Part shown: piece by piece, positions 23,700-30,050 of the stretch
Numbering within the stretch: the first letter of the stretch is position 1
How the letters are laid out: every line of letters starts with the position of its first letter
Origin: CAZJNX01 sp964547415
Lineage (GTDB): Bacteria; Pseudomonadota; Alphaproteobacteria; Rhizobiales; Amorphaceae
NCBI GenBank assembly: GCA_964547415.1
Contig: CAZJNX010000024.1
Location: forward strand, 1 to 30,050
Length of the DNA stretch: 30,050 nucleotides
Direction of reading: 5' to 3'
The notes under the pieces: model-generated
The model's database searches: none
What the model was told of the DNA's origin: nothing
What the model saw: only the letters and a program-made list of their open reading frames with translations
Program-made: the position numbers and the translations under genes

Positions 23700-23723
23700 A
23701 TGAACCCGGGCCAGCGACGATGA
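23700..23723 (+). CDS. Seven-codon mini-ORF coupled to the next permease
   Basis: ATG AAC CCG GGC CAG CGA CGA TGA encodes MNPGQRR. It has the best ribosome site in this spacer (GGAGGAG, 23684-23690, 9 bases before the ATG). Its stop TGA overlaps the ATG at 23720 (ATGA). The permease start itself has no obvious ribosome site, so ribosomes may reach it by reinitiation. It is out of frame with the permease and therefore not an N-terminal extension. Confidence 0.45.
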   Translation: MNPGQRR

Positions 23724-24691
23724 GCGACCCCCGCGACGAGGCGGGCCTCGAGACGCGGGCGGAGGTGATGGTGCGCCCGCGCGGCTTCCTCACCCGCGCG
23801 CTCGATTCGGACATCCTCCACTCCTTCTGGAAGTCGAAGCTGACGGTGGTGGCCGCCCTCGTCACCGCGATCATCTTCCTGTCGGCGCTGTTCGCCCCGT
23901 GGGTCGCCCCCCACGACCCCTACGACCTCACCGGCATCAGCCTGATGGACAGCCTGACGCCGCCCGCCTTCATGGAAGGCGGCACCACCCGCTTCCTCCT
24001 CGGCACGGACGACCAGGGGCGCGACCTCCTGTCGGCCATCATCTACGGGGCGCGCATCTCCCTGTCGGTGGGCTTCGCGAGCGTCGCCTTCGCCGCCGTC
24101 CTCGGCATCACGCTGGGGCTCGTGGCCGGCTACGTGGGCGGGCGGGTGGACGCGGTCATCATGCGCATCGCCGACATCCAGCTCACCTTCCCGGCGATCC
24201 TGATCGCCCTCCTCATCGACGGGACCGTGCGGGCCATGGGGCCTGGCCTGTCGCGGGAGGATTCGGCCTTCTGGATTCTCGTGTTGTCCATCGGCCTGTC
24301 GTTCTGGGTGCAGTACGCGCGCACGGTGCGCGGCTCCACCCTGGTGGAGGCGGGCAAGGAATACGTGCTCGCGGGGCGCATGATCGGGCTGCCGCCGTTC
24401 GTCATCATGGCGCGGCACGTCCTGCCCAACGTCATGGGCCCCGTCCTGGTGATCGCGACGATCAACCTCGCGCTCGCCATCATCACCGAGGCGACGCTGT
24501 CCTTCCTCGGCGTCGGCCTGCCGCCGACCCAGCCCTCGATGGGCACCCTCATCGACAACGGGCAGGACTTCCTGTTCTCGGGCGAGTGGTGGATCACGAT
24601 CTTCCCGGGCGCCGCCCTCGCGATCCTGGTCCTCGCCGTCAACCTCCTCGGCGACTGGCTGCGGGACGCCCTCAACCCGAAGCTGAGGTGA
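23720..24691 (+). CDS. Peptide-type ABC transporter permease, DppC family
   Basis: 323 residues: a soluble N-terminus (1-38), then six membrane helices. DppC/OppC marks include the LGTDDQGRDLLSAIIYGARIS segment spread over residues 93-113, the helix LGITLGLVAGYVGG, and the EAA loop around YVLAGRMIGLPPFVIMARHV (215-234). It pairs with the DppB-type permease. Translation probably depends on the mini-ORF at 23700. The stop lies five bases before the ATPase gene. Two acidic/hydrophobic inserts (around 84-90 and 170-178) are typical of the family and not anomalous. Confidence 0.93.
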   Translation: MSDPRDEAGLETRAEVMVRPRGFLTRALDSDILHSFWKSKLTVVAALVTAIIFLSALFAPWVAPHDPYDLTGISLMDSLTPPAFMEGGTTRFLLGTDDQGRDLLSAIIYGARISLSVGFASVAFAAVLGITLGLVAGYVGGRVDAVIMRIADIQLTFPAILIALLIDGTVRAMGPGLSREDSAFWILVLSIGLSFWVQYARTVRGSTLVEAGKEYVLAGRMIGLPPFVIMARHVLPNVMGPVLVIATINLALAIITEATLSFLGVGLPPTQPSMGTLIDNGQDFLFSGEWWITIFPGAALAILVLAVNLLGDWLRDALNPKLR

Positions 24692-24696
24692 GACCG

Positions 24697-26433
24697 ATGG
24701 ACGCGCGCCGCCCGCTCCTCGAGATCGAGGACCTGTCCGTCGCCTTCCCGACCCGCAAGGAGACGTTCCTCGCCGTCGACCGCGTCCACATGGCGGTACG
24801 GGCGGGGAAGATCCACGGGCTCGTCGGGGAGTCGGGGGCGGGCAAGTCCACCATCGGCGCGGCCGTCATGGGCCTCCTCGAGCCGCCCGGCCGCATCACG
24901 GGCGGGACGATCCGCTTCCGCGGCGAGGCGATCTCGGGCCTCGACCAGGCGGCCATGCAGGCCCTGCGCGGGCGGCGGATCTCCATGATCTTCCAGGACC
25001 CGCTCACCTCCCTCAACCCGCTCTACACGGTCGGCCAGCAGCTCACGGAGACGATCCGCCACCACCTCGGCCTCGACGAGGGCGCCGCCCGCCGCCGCGC
25101 GATCGAGCTCATCGACCAGGTCGGCATCCCCGACCCCGAGACGCGGGTCCGCCAGTACCCCCACCAGTTCTCCGGCGGGATGCGCCAGCGGGTCGTGATC
25201 GCCCTCGCCCTTTGCTCCGAGCCCGACGTCGTCATCGCCGACGAGCCGACGACGGCCCTCGACGTGTCGGTCCAGGCCCAGATCCTCGACCTCATCCGCC
25301 GCCTCACGGTGGAGCGGCAGGTGGGCGTCATCCTCATCACCCACGACATGGGCGTGATCGCCGACGTCACCGACGAGGTGACGGTCATGTACCAGGGCAA
25401 GGTGGTGGAGACGGGGCCGACGGCCCGCGTCCTCGGCGAGCCCGAGCACCCCTACACCCGCTCCCTCATCGCCGCCGTGCCCCGGCCGCACCTGAAGCTG
25501 AAGCGCTTTCCGCTCATCTCCTACGGCGGGCGCAAGGTGCGCCTGCGCTTCGACGACCTGGGCGGACGATGGCAGGGCGCGGGCGCGCGGGCGGCGGACG
25601 GGCCGCTCCTGTCCCTGAAGGACGTGACCAAGCGCTTCCTCCAGCGCCGGTCGATCATCCCCGCCCGCCGGCGCTTCTTGACGGCGGTGGACGCGGTCTC
25701 CTTCGACATCATGCCGGGGGAGGTGTTCGGCCTCGTGGGCGAGTCGGGGTCGGGCAAGTCCACCGTCGCGCGGATGATCGCCACGCTCTACCGGGTCGAC
25801 GGCGGCAGCATCCTGTTCGACGGAGAGGACGTGGCGGCGCTTGCGACCGACCGGGCGCTCGAGGCCTACCGCCGGCAGATCCAGATGATCTTCCAGGACC
25901 CGTTCTCGAGCCTCAACCCGCGCATGCGCGTCCTCGACATCGTGGCCGAACCCATGCGCCACCACCGCATCGTGACCGACGGGGGCGAGGTGCGCCGCCG
26001 CGTGGAGGACCTTCTCGACCGGGTCGGCCTCGGCGCGGCGGCGGCCCGGAAGTACCCGCACGAGTTCTCCGGCGGCCAGCGCCAGCGCATCTCCATCGCC
26101 CGGGCGCTCGCCACCCAGCCGCGCTTTCTCATCTGCGACGAGCCGACGTCCGCCCTCGACGTGTCGATCCAGGCGCAGATCCTCAACATCCTGAAGGACC
26201 TGCAGGAGCACCTGCAGCTGACGATGCTGTTCATCTCCCACGACCTGCCGGTGGTCCGCCAGATGTGCGACCGGGTGGGCGTGATGCGCAACGGCCGGCT
26301 GTGCGAGGTGGCGGCGACGGACGACCTGTTCGAGCGCCCACAGCATCCCTACACGAAGGAGCTCCTGTCCCTCATGCCGAAGCTCGAGGGCCTGTCCACC
26401 GAGGGCCTCGAGGTGGAGAGGGCGCCCGCCTGA
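24697..26433 (+). CDS. Fused double ATPase of the peptide ABC transporter (DppD-DppF in one chain)
   Basis: 578 residues with two complete ABC ATPase domains. N-terminal DppD-like: Walker A GESGAGKS (44-51), signature FSGGMRQR (158-165), Walker B VVIADEP (178-184), H-loop ITHD (213-216), and the oligopeptide-family C-terminal segment with HPYTRSL (251-257). C-terminal DppF-like: Walker A GESGSGKS (348-355), signature FSGGQRQR (457-464), Walker B FLICDEP (477-483), H-loop ISHD (513-516), and HPYTKEL (550-556). All catalytic residues are present in both. The usual cysteine cluster after the ATPase domain (as in DppD/OppD) is absent. Single-chain fusions occur in GsiA-like transporters. GAGGTG precedes the ATG by 6 bases. 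Confidence 0.94.
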   Translation: MDARRPLLEIEDLSVAFPTRKETFLAVDRVHMAVRAGKIHGLVGESGAGKSTIGAAVMGLLEPPGRITGGTIRFRGEAISGLDQAAMQALRGRRISMIFQDPLTSLNPLYTVGQQLTETIRHHLGLDEGAARRRAIELIDQVGIPDPETRVRQYPHQFSGGMRQRVVIALALCSEPDVVIADEPTTALDVSVQAQILDLIRRLTVERQVGVILITHDMGVIADVTDEVTVMYQGKVVETGPTARVLGEPEHPYTRSLIAAVPRPHLKLKRFPLISYGGRKVRLRFDDLGGRWQGAGARAADGPLLSLKDVTKRFLQRRSIIPARRRFLTAVDAVSFDIMPGEVFGLVGESGSGKSTVARMIATLYRVDGGSILFDGEDVAALATDRALEAYRRQIQMIFQDPFSSLNPRMRVLDIVAEPMRHHRIVTDGGEVRRRVEDLLDRVGLGAAAARKYPHEFSGGQRQRISIARALATQPRFLICDEPTSALDVSIQAQILNILKDLQEHLQLTMLFISHDLPVVRQMCDRVGVMRNGRLCEVAATDDLFERPQHPYTKELLSLMPKLEGLSTEGLEVERAPA

Positions 26434-26451
26434 CCGGACCGGCCGCCCGGC

Positions 26452-26853
26452 TCACGGCTCGGGGCGCGCGGGCGCGGCGGCCAGGACCTCCACCTCCACC
26501 TTGAAGGCCTCCCGGGCGAAGCCGGACACGAGGATCAGGGTGGACGCGGGCGGCGGGTCCGCGACGAACCGGTCCCGGGCGCGCATGTAGCCCGCCAGGT
26601 TCTCCCGCCCGACCACGAAGGCGTTGATGCGGACCACGTCCGCCGGGCCCATGCCGGCCTCGGCGAGGATCGCCGCGATGTTGGAGAAGCAAAGGTCGGC
26701 CTGGGCCTCGGCGTCTTCCGGCACGGCCTCGTCGGGCCCGATGCCGAGCTGGCCGGACGCCACGAGGAGGCGGTGGCCGGCCGGGATCTCCACGGCGTGG
26801 GCGTAGTTGGCGAACGGCGGCCGGATCGCGTCCGGCGTCAGGTGGGTCAGCAT
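26452..26853 (-). CDS. RidA/YjgF-family protein lacking the catalytic arginine
   Basis: 133 residues covering the whole Rid domain: HRLLVASGQLGIGPDE (27-42), the middle helix with CFSNIAAILAEAG, DVVRINAFVV (72-81) and KVEVEVLAAA (118-127). RidA hydrolyses reactive enamine/imine intermediates released by PLP enzymes, using an arginine in a PARS-type motif. Here that place reads PPPASTLIL (100-108), so the arginine is replaced and deaminase activity is doubtful. It may belong to one of the other Rid subfamilies. The ATG at 26853 has AGGAC about 9 bases upstream; an earlier in-frame start at 26889 would add 12 atypical residues. It follows the RpfF-like gene on the same strand after 98 bases. 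Confidence 0.88.
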   Translation of the reverse strand: MLTHLTPDAIRPPFANYAHAVEIPAGHRLLVASGQLGIGPDEAVPEDAEAQADLCFSNIAAILAEAGMGPADVVRINAFVVGRENLAGYMRARDRFVADPPPASTLILVSGFAREAFKVEVEVLAAAPARPEP

Positions 26854-26951
26854 GATGCGGGTCCTGCCTGTCCTGTCGCCCCTTCGCACGAGGCCGCGGG
26901 GGCGCGGCGCCAGCTAACGGCCGCGCACGAGCGGGGGCAAGGGCCGCCGCC

Positions 26952-27962
26952 TCAGGCCGGCGCCGACAGGGCCATCGGCGAGGGCCCCCGGGTGCGGGCC
27001 TGGGCGGCGGCGATCCGCTCCATCCGGGCGAGCTTCGCCTCGTCGAGGGCGACCGCCGCCTCCACCCAGAGCTCGACGACGGCGAGGAGCTCGGCCCGCG
27101 TCACCGGGTTCACGATCCGCCGCGCCCGGTACACGGAGCGGTAGGTGCCCGGCCGGCGGTCCTGCCGCGCCACGAGGTCCCGCACCGCCTCCTCACCCGC
27201 CCCCTCCTCCGCGAGGACGTCCACGAGGCCGAGCCGCGCGGCCTCCTCCGCGGCGACGGCGCGCCCGGTCAGGATCATCTCCTCCGCCGCGGCCCGGCCC
27301 GCCCGCCGGCCCACGTACTGAAGCGCCCCGTGCCCCGGAAACAGGCCGAACACGCCCTCCGGGAAGCGGAAGCGAGCCTGCCGCTCGGCAACCACGACGT
27401 GGCACGACGCGGCCCCCTCGAGGCTGCCGCCCAGGGCCTCGCCGGCGACGAGGGCGATGCTCGTGACGCCCCAGTCGGCGAGGCCGTCGAAGCCGAGGAC
27501 GATCTCGACCGCCTCCCGCCCGTAGCGCCGCAGCGCGTCCGCGTCCCGCGCCCGCACGCAGCCCGCCATCAGCCCGAGGTCGCCGCCGAGGCCGAAGGTG
27601 CCGGGAATGTCGGACGCGATGACGAGGGTGCGCACGAGGCCGGCCCGCCCGGCCGCCGCCACGGCCCGCTGGGCACGGCGGATGTCCGCCATCACCCCCG
27701 GCGTGAGGGAGGGCGGCGCGTCGTGCCGCAGCGACATCCACAGGATGCCGCTCTCCGTCTCGAGTGACAGCGACAGGGTCGGGCGCGTCGCCGGGTCATC
27801 CAGGAGACGGGCGAGGCTGGGTCGTTCGCCGCCCGCCGCGAGGCGCGACAGCGCACGATCCGTGCCGTCGCCGTCGCGGCCGGCGCGCGTGCGGCCCGGG
27901 AGGCCGAACCGCCCCCGCCGCAGCGAGGCGACCAGCTCGCCCACGTTCCCGCGTTGCCCCAT
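26952..27962 (-). CDS. Crotonase-family protein resembling DSF synthase RpfF
   Basis: 336 residues with a crotonase core at about 62-270 and a distinctive helical C-terminus. Three features point to RpfF, not to ordinary enoyl-CoA hydratase. First, GEALGGSLEGAASCH (174-188) and FPEGVFGLFPG (200-210) retain E182 and E202, spaced 20 residues like E141 and E161 of Xanthomonas RpfF. Second, the oxyanion-hole region precedes FGLGGDLGLM (123-132). Third, the tail with ELWVEAAVALDEAKLARMER (297-316) matches the RpfF pattern EIWVDTAMQL. RpfF makes cis-2-unsaturated fatty acid signals from acyl-ACP. The ATG at 27962 has GGGGGGA 9 bases upstream; a GTG at 28001 would add 13 residues. No rpfC/rpfG is in the window. 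Confidence 0.82.
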   Translation of the reverse strand: MGQRGNVGELVASLRRGRFGLPGRTRAGRDGDGTDRALSRLAAGGERPSLARLLDDPATRPTLSLSLETESGILWMSLRHDAPPSLTPGVMADIRRAQRAVAAAGRAGLVRTLVIASDIPGTFGLGGDLGLMAGCVRARDADALRRYGREAVEIVLGFDGLADWGVTSIALVAGEALGGSLEGAASCHVVVAERQARFRFPEGVFGLFPGHGALQYVGRRAGRAAAEEMILTGRAVAAEEAARLGLVDVLAEEGAGEEAVRDLVARQDRRPGTYRSVYRARRIVNPVTRAELLAVVELWVEAAVALDEAKLARMERIAAAQARTRGPSPMALSAPA

Positions 27963-28183
27963 GGATCGCAATCCCCCCGGTTGCGAGATGAACGGCGACA
28001 CCCTAGGGCCGCAGCCGTGACGCCTTCATGACGCGGGCCGGTCGGAGCCTGGCCGCGGATGCCGCGCCACGATTAGGCCGGCCCCTGCACATGGACCGGG
28101 CACACGCTGCCCAACAACGCGGCTTGGCGGATGTCGCGTCACGGTGGTAACGGAAAGGGCAGATGTCGGAGGGGAGAGTCCGG

Positions 28184-29239
28184 ATGAATGGTGGTGTTCG
28201 CGGACGCGGGGGACGTGCGGGCAAGGGCCTCGGCGCGATCCTCGCCGGCGGCGTCCTCGTCTCCTTCGCCTCGCCGGCCGCGGCGCAGGAGGGTCTCACC
28301 GAGGTCGTCTTCGGCACCAACTGGCTGCCGCAGGCCGAGCACGGCGGCTACTATCAGGCCCTCGCGGACGGTACCTACGAGGAATGCGGCCTCGCGGTGG
28401 AGATCCGCCCGGGCGGCCCCCAGGTGAACAACCGGGCGCTCCTGCTCGCCGGCCGGATCGACTTCCACATGGGCGGCAACCTCCTGCAGGCCTTCTCGGC
28501 GCTGGAGCAGGACATTCCGCTCGTCGTGATCGCCGCCCACATGCAGAAGGAGCCCCAGGTGCTGATGACGCACCCGGGTGAGGGGCTCGACACGTGGGAG
28601 AGCCTGAAGGACATCCAGCTCCTCGTCGGCGACAACGGCTTCCAGTCCTACTACCAGTGGATGATCGACGCCTTCGGCTTCCGGCCCGAGCAGCGTCTGC
28701 CCTACACCTTCAACCCGGCCCAGTTCATCGCCGACCCGCGGCTCGGCCAGCAGGGCTACGTGACGAGCGAGCCCTACGCCATCGAGCAGCAGGGTGGCTT
28801 CGTGCCGAACCTGTTCCTGCTCGCGGACTACGGGTTCGACACGTACGCCACGACGGTCGAGGTGATGTCGAGCACCATCGAGGAGATGCCCGACGCGGTC
28901 GAGTGCTTCGTCGACGCCTCGGCCATCGGCTGGTACAATTACCTCTACGGCGACCCGTCGGCCGGCGACGCGCTCATCAAGGAGCAGAACCCGGAGATGA
29001 CCGACGGTCAGCTGGCGTACTCGCGCCAGAAGATGATGGAGTACGGCATCGTCGATTCCGGCGACTCGCTCGAGCTCGGCATCGGCGCGATGACCGACGA
29101 GCGCTTCCGCAGCTTCTACGACAAGATGGTGAGCGCGGGCGTCGTCGCGCCGGACCTTCCGATCGAGGAGATCTACACCCTCGAGTTCGTCAACAAGGGC
29201 GTCGGCCTCGACGTCAAGAAGGCGCTCGCGGGCGAGTGA
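28184..29239 (+). CDS. ABC transporter substrate-binding protein, NMT1/THI5 family
   Basis: 351 residues. Residues 1-34 are a signal peptide (RGRGGRAGK, hydrophobic stretch, then PAAA before Q35), so it is periplasmic. The mature start FGTNWLPQAEHGGYYQAL (residues 43-60) is the NMT1/THI5 pattern, in which an aromatic and a histidine-glycine line the ligand site. The family includes binding proteins for thiamine-precursor pyrimidines, riboflavin, aliphatic sulfonates and nitrate. The AEHGGYYQA form is nearer the pyrimidine/flavin group than taurine, but no riboswitch supports this. ATG 28184 is preferred for its GGAGGGGAG ribosome site; ATG 28163 is in frame and would add 7 residues. It pairs with the ATPase gene beginning at 29289. 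Confidence 0.9.
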   Translation: MNGGVRGRGGRAGKGLGAILAGGVLVSFASPAAAQEGLTEVVFGTNWLPQAEHGGYYQALADGTYEECGLAVEIRPGGPQVNNRALLLAGRIDFHMGGNLLQAFSALEQDIPLVVIAAHMQKEPQVLMTHPGEGLDTWESLKDIQLLVGDNGFQSYYQWMIDAFGFRPEQRLPYTFNPAQFIADPRLGQQGYVTSEPYAIEQQGGFVPNLFLLADYGFDTYATTVEVMSSTIEEMPDAVECFVDASAIGWYNYLYGDPSAGDALIKEQNPEMTDGQLAYSRQKMMEYGIVDSGDSLELGIGAMTDERFRSFYDKMVSAGVVAPDLPIEEIYTLEFVNKGVGLDVKKALAGE

Positions 29240-29288
29240 GCCGGCGGCGCGTCCGGCCACGGGCGCGCATGCCCGCGCGGCGAGGGCG

Positions 29289-30050
29289 ATGACCGGAACC
29301 CGTGCCACCATGGATGCCGCGCCCGCGGCCCCGGACGGCTCCGCGGCGGACGCCGCTCCTGCGGGGCCGGCGGGCGCACCTCCCATCGTGCGGCTCGAGG
29401 GTGTCTCGCGGCTCTTCGCCAACGGGACCCTCGCCCTCGACCGGGTGGATCTCACGATCCGCCGGGGGGAGTTCCTGAGCCTCCTCGGGCCTTCGGGCTG
29501 CGGCAAGTCCACCATCTTGCGGCTCGTGGCGGGGCTCGACGAACCCACCGACGGGCGGATTGCCTGGAACGAGGCGGCTCTCGCCGAGGCGGCCGGCCGC
29601 CGGGCCGTCCATGGGCGTGGCCGCCTGCCGCCGGTCGGCTTCGTGTTCCAGGAGCCGACGCTCATGCCCTGGGCCAAGGTGTTCGACAACGTGTGGCTGC
29701 CGCTCCGCCTCGCCGGGATCTCCCGCCGGGCCGCCCACGACACGGTGATGAGCGCCCTCGAGAGCGTCGAGCTCACCGAGTTCGCCGACGCCTATCCGCG
29801 CGAGCTGTCGGGCGGCATGAAGATGCGCGTGTCCATCGCCCGGGCGCTCGCCACCGACCCGGCGATCCTGCTGATGGACGAGCCGTTCGCCGCCCTCGAC
29901 GAGATCACCCGCTTTCGCCTCAACAACGACCTGTTGCGGCTGTGGGAGGCGCGCGGCTGGACCGTCGTCTTCGTGACCCATTCGGTGTTCGAGAGCGTAT
30001 ACCTGTCCACCCGCATCGCGGTGATGGGCCGGCGGCCCGGCCGCGTGGTG
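29289..30050 (+). CDS. ABC transporter ATPase, SsuB/TauB/ThiZ-type (3' end outside window)
   Basis: 254 codons, open at the window end. After a low-complexity Ala/Pro N-terminus (1-31) there is a complete ATPase core: Walker A GPSGCGKS (67-74), Q-loop Q121 in FVFQEPTLMPW (118-128), signature LSGGMKMR (173-180), Walker B LLMDEP (194-199) and H-loop H231. The Q-loop form with LMPW is characteristic of the nitrate/sulfonate/thiamine-precursor importer group, matching the binding protein 49 bases upstream. A permease gene is expected beyond the window. A start at ATG 29310 is possible and would remove seven residues; GAGGG sits close before ATG 29289. Confidence 0.9.
   Translation, partial: MTGTRATMDAAPAAPDGSAADAAPAGPAGAPPIVRLEGVSRLFANGTLALDRVDLTIRRGEFLSLLGPSGCGKSTILRLVAGLDEPTDGRIAWNEAALAEAAGRRAVHGRGRLPPVGFVFQEPTLMPWAKVFDNVWLPLRLAGISRRAAHDTVMSALESVELTEFADAYPRELSGGMKMRVSIARALATDPAILLMDEPFAALDEITRFRLNNDLLRLWEARGWTVVFVTHSVFESVYLSTRIAVMGRRPGRVV

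Noticed and set aside
28002..28183. Possible riboswitch or sigma-54 promoter before the NMT1-type binding protein
   Set aside because: No TPP or FMN riboswitch core motifs were seen, and the GG/GC spacing for a sigma-54 site does not fit.
1..30050. CRISPR arrays, insertion sequences, prophage or attachment sites
   Set aside because: No evenly spaced repeats, transposase, integrase or phage genes were found. The two tRNA genes have no duplicated 3' ends nearby, so neither looks like a used integration site.

Overview
The window is very GC-rich, densely coded DNA from what looks like an alphaproteobacterium, probably of the Hyphomicrobiales (Rhizobiales) type. This rests on the style of the proteins, two tRNAs with typical alphaproteobacterial sequence, an ornithine decarboxylase preceded by what looks like the alphaproteobacterial speF leader RNA, three periplasmic-binding-protein transport systems, and a membrane adenylate cyclase resembling Sinorhizobium CyaC. 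I assign no genus. I saw no prophage, insertion sequence, CRISPR array or rRNA. The region reads as ordinary chromosome rich in transport genes.

Layout. 1-815: the 5' end of an ornithine/lysine decarboxylase gene on the minus strand with a long structured leader. 816-3715: a CPA1 Na+/H+ antiporter with a cyclic-nucleotide-binding tail, then tRNA-Phe. 4061-7144: a tight plus-strand cluster of bioN and bioY (no bioM) and a TRAP small and large permease (no binding protein). 7113-9769 (minus): an Uup-type ABC-F ATPase and a TrmH/SpoU methyltransferase joined by a 4-base overlap. 9923-10245: a short SinR/Cas2-fold-like gene that appears broken by one missing C. 10388-14083: a complete TRAP operon ending in an isocitrate lyase/PEP mutase-family lyase. 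14099-15145 (minus): a GT90/CAP10 glycosyltransferase. 15315-15391: tRNA-Pro with a clear promoter. 15602-17148: an HdeD-like membrane protein and a creatininase-family hydrolase. 17141-18868 (minus): a membrane-anchored, 2Fe-2S-containing class III adenylate cyclase. 18965-26433: argE followed by a peptide-type ABC transporter (binding protein, permease, GNAT acetyltransferase, permease, fused double ATPase). 26452-27962 (minus): an RpfF-like crotonase followed by a RidA-like protein. 28184-30050: an NMT1/THI5-type binding protein and the start of its ATPase gene.

How the genes fit together. Most of the window serves uptake: biotin-type ECF components, two TRAP systems, one peptide-type ABC importer and one NMT1-type ABC importer. 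Several transport operons carry an enzyme that probably acts on the imported compound: a C-C lyase after the second TRAP system, and an amidase (ArgE family) plus an N-acetyltransferase around the peptide transporter. Two signalling ideas stand out: a crotonase that keeps both catalytic glutamates of the DSF synthase RpfF, and a redox-type adenylate cyclase in the same window as an antiporter with a cNMP-binding domain. All complete protein genes in the window end in TGA, and three same-strand junctions use TTGA or GTGA start/stop overlaps.
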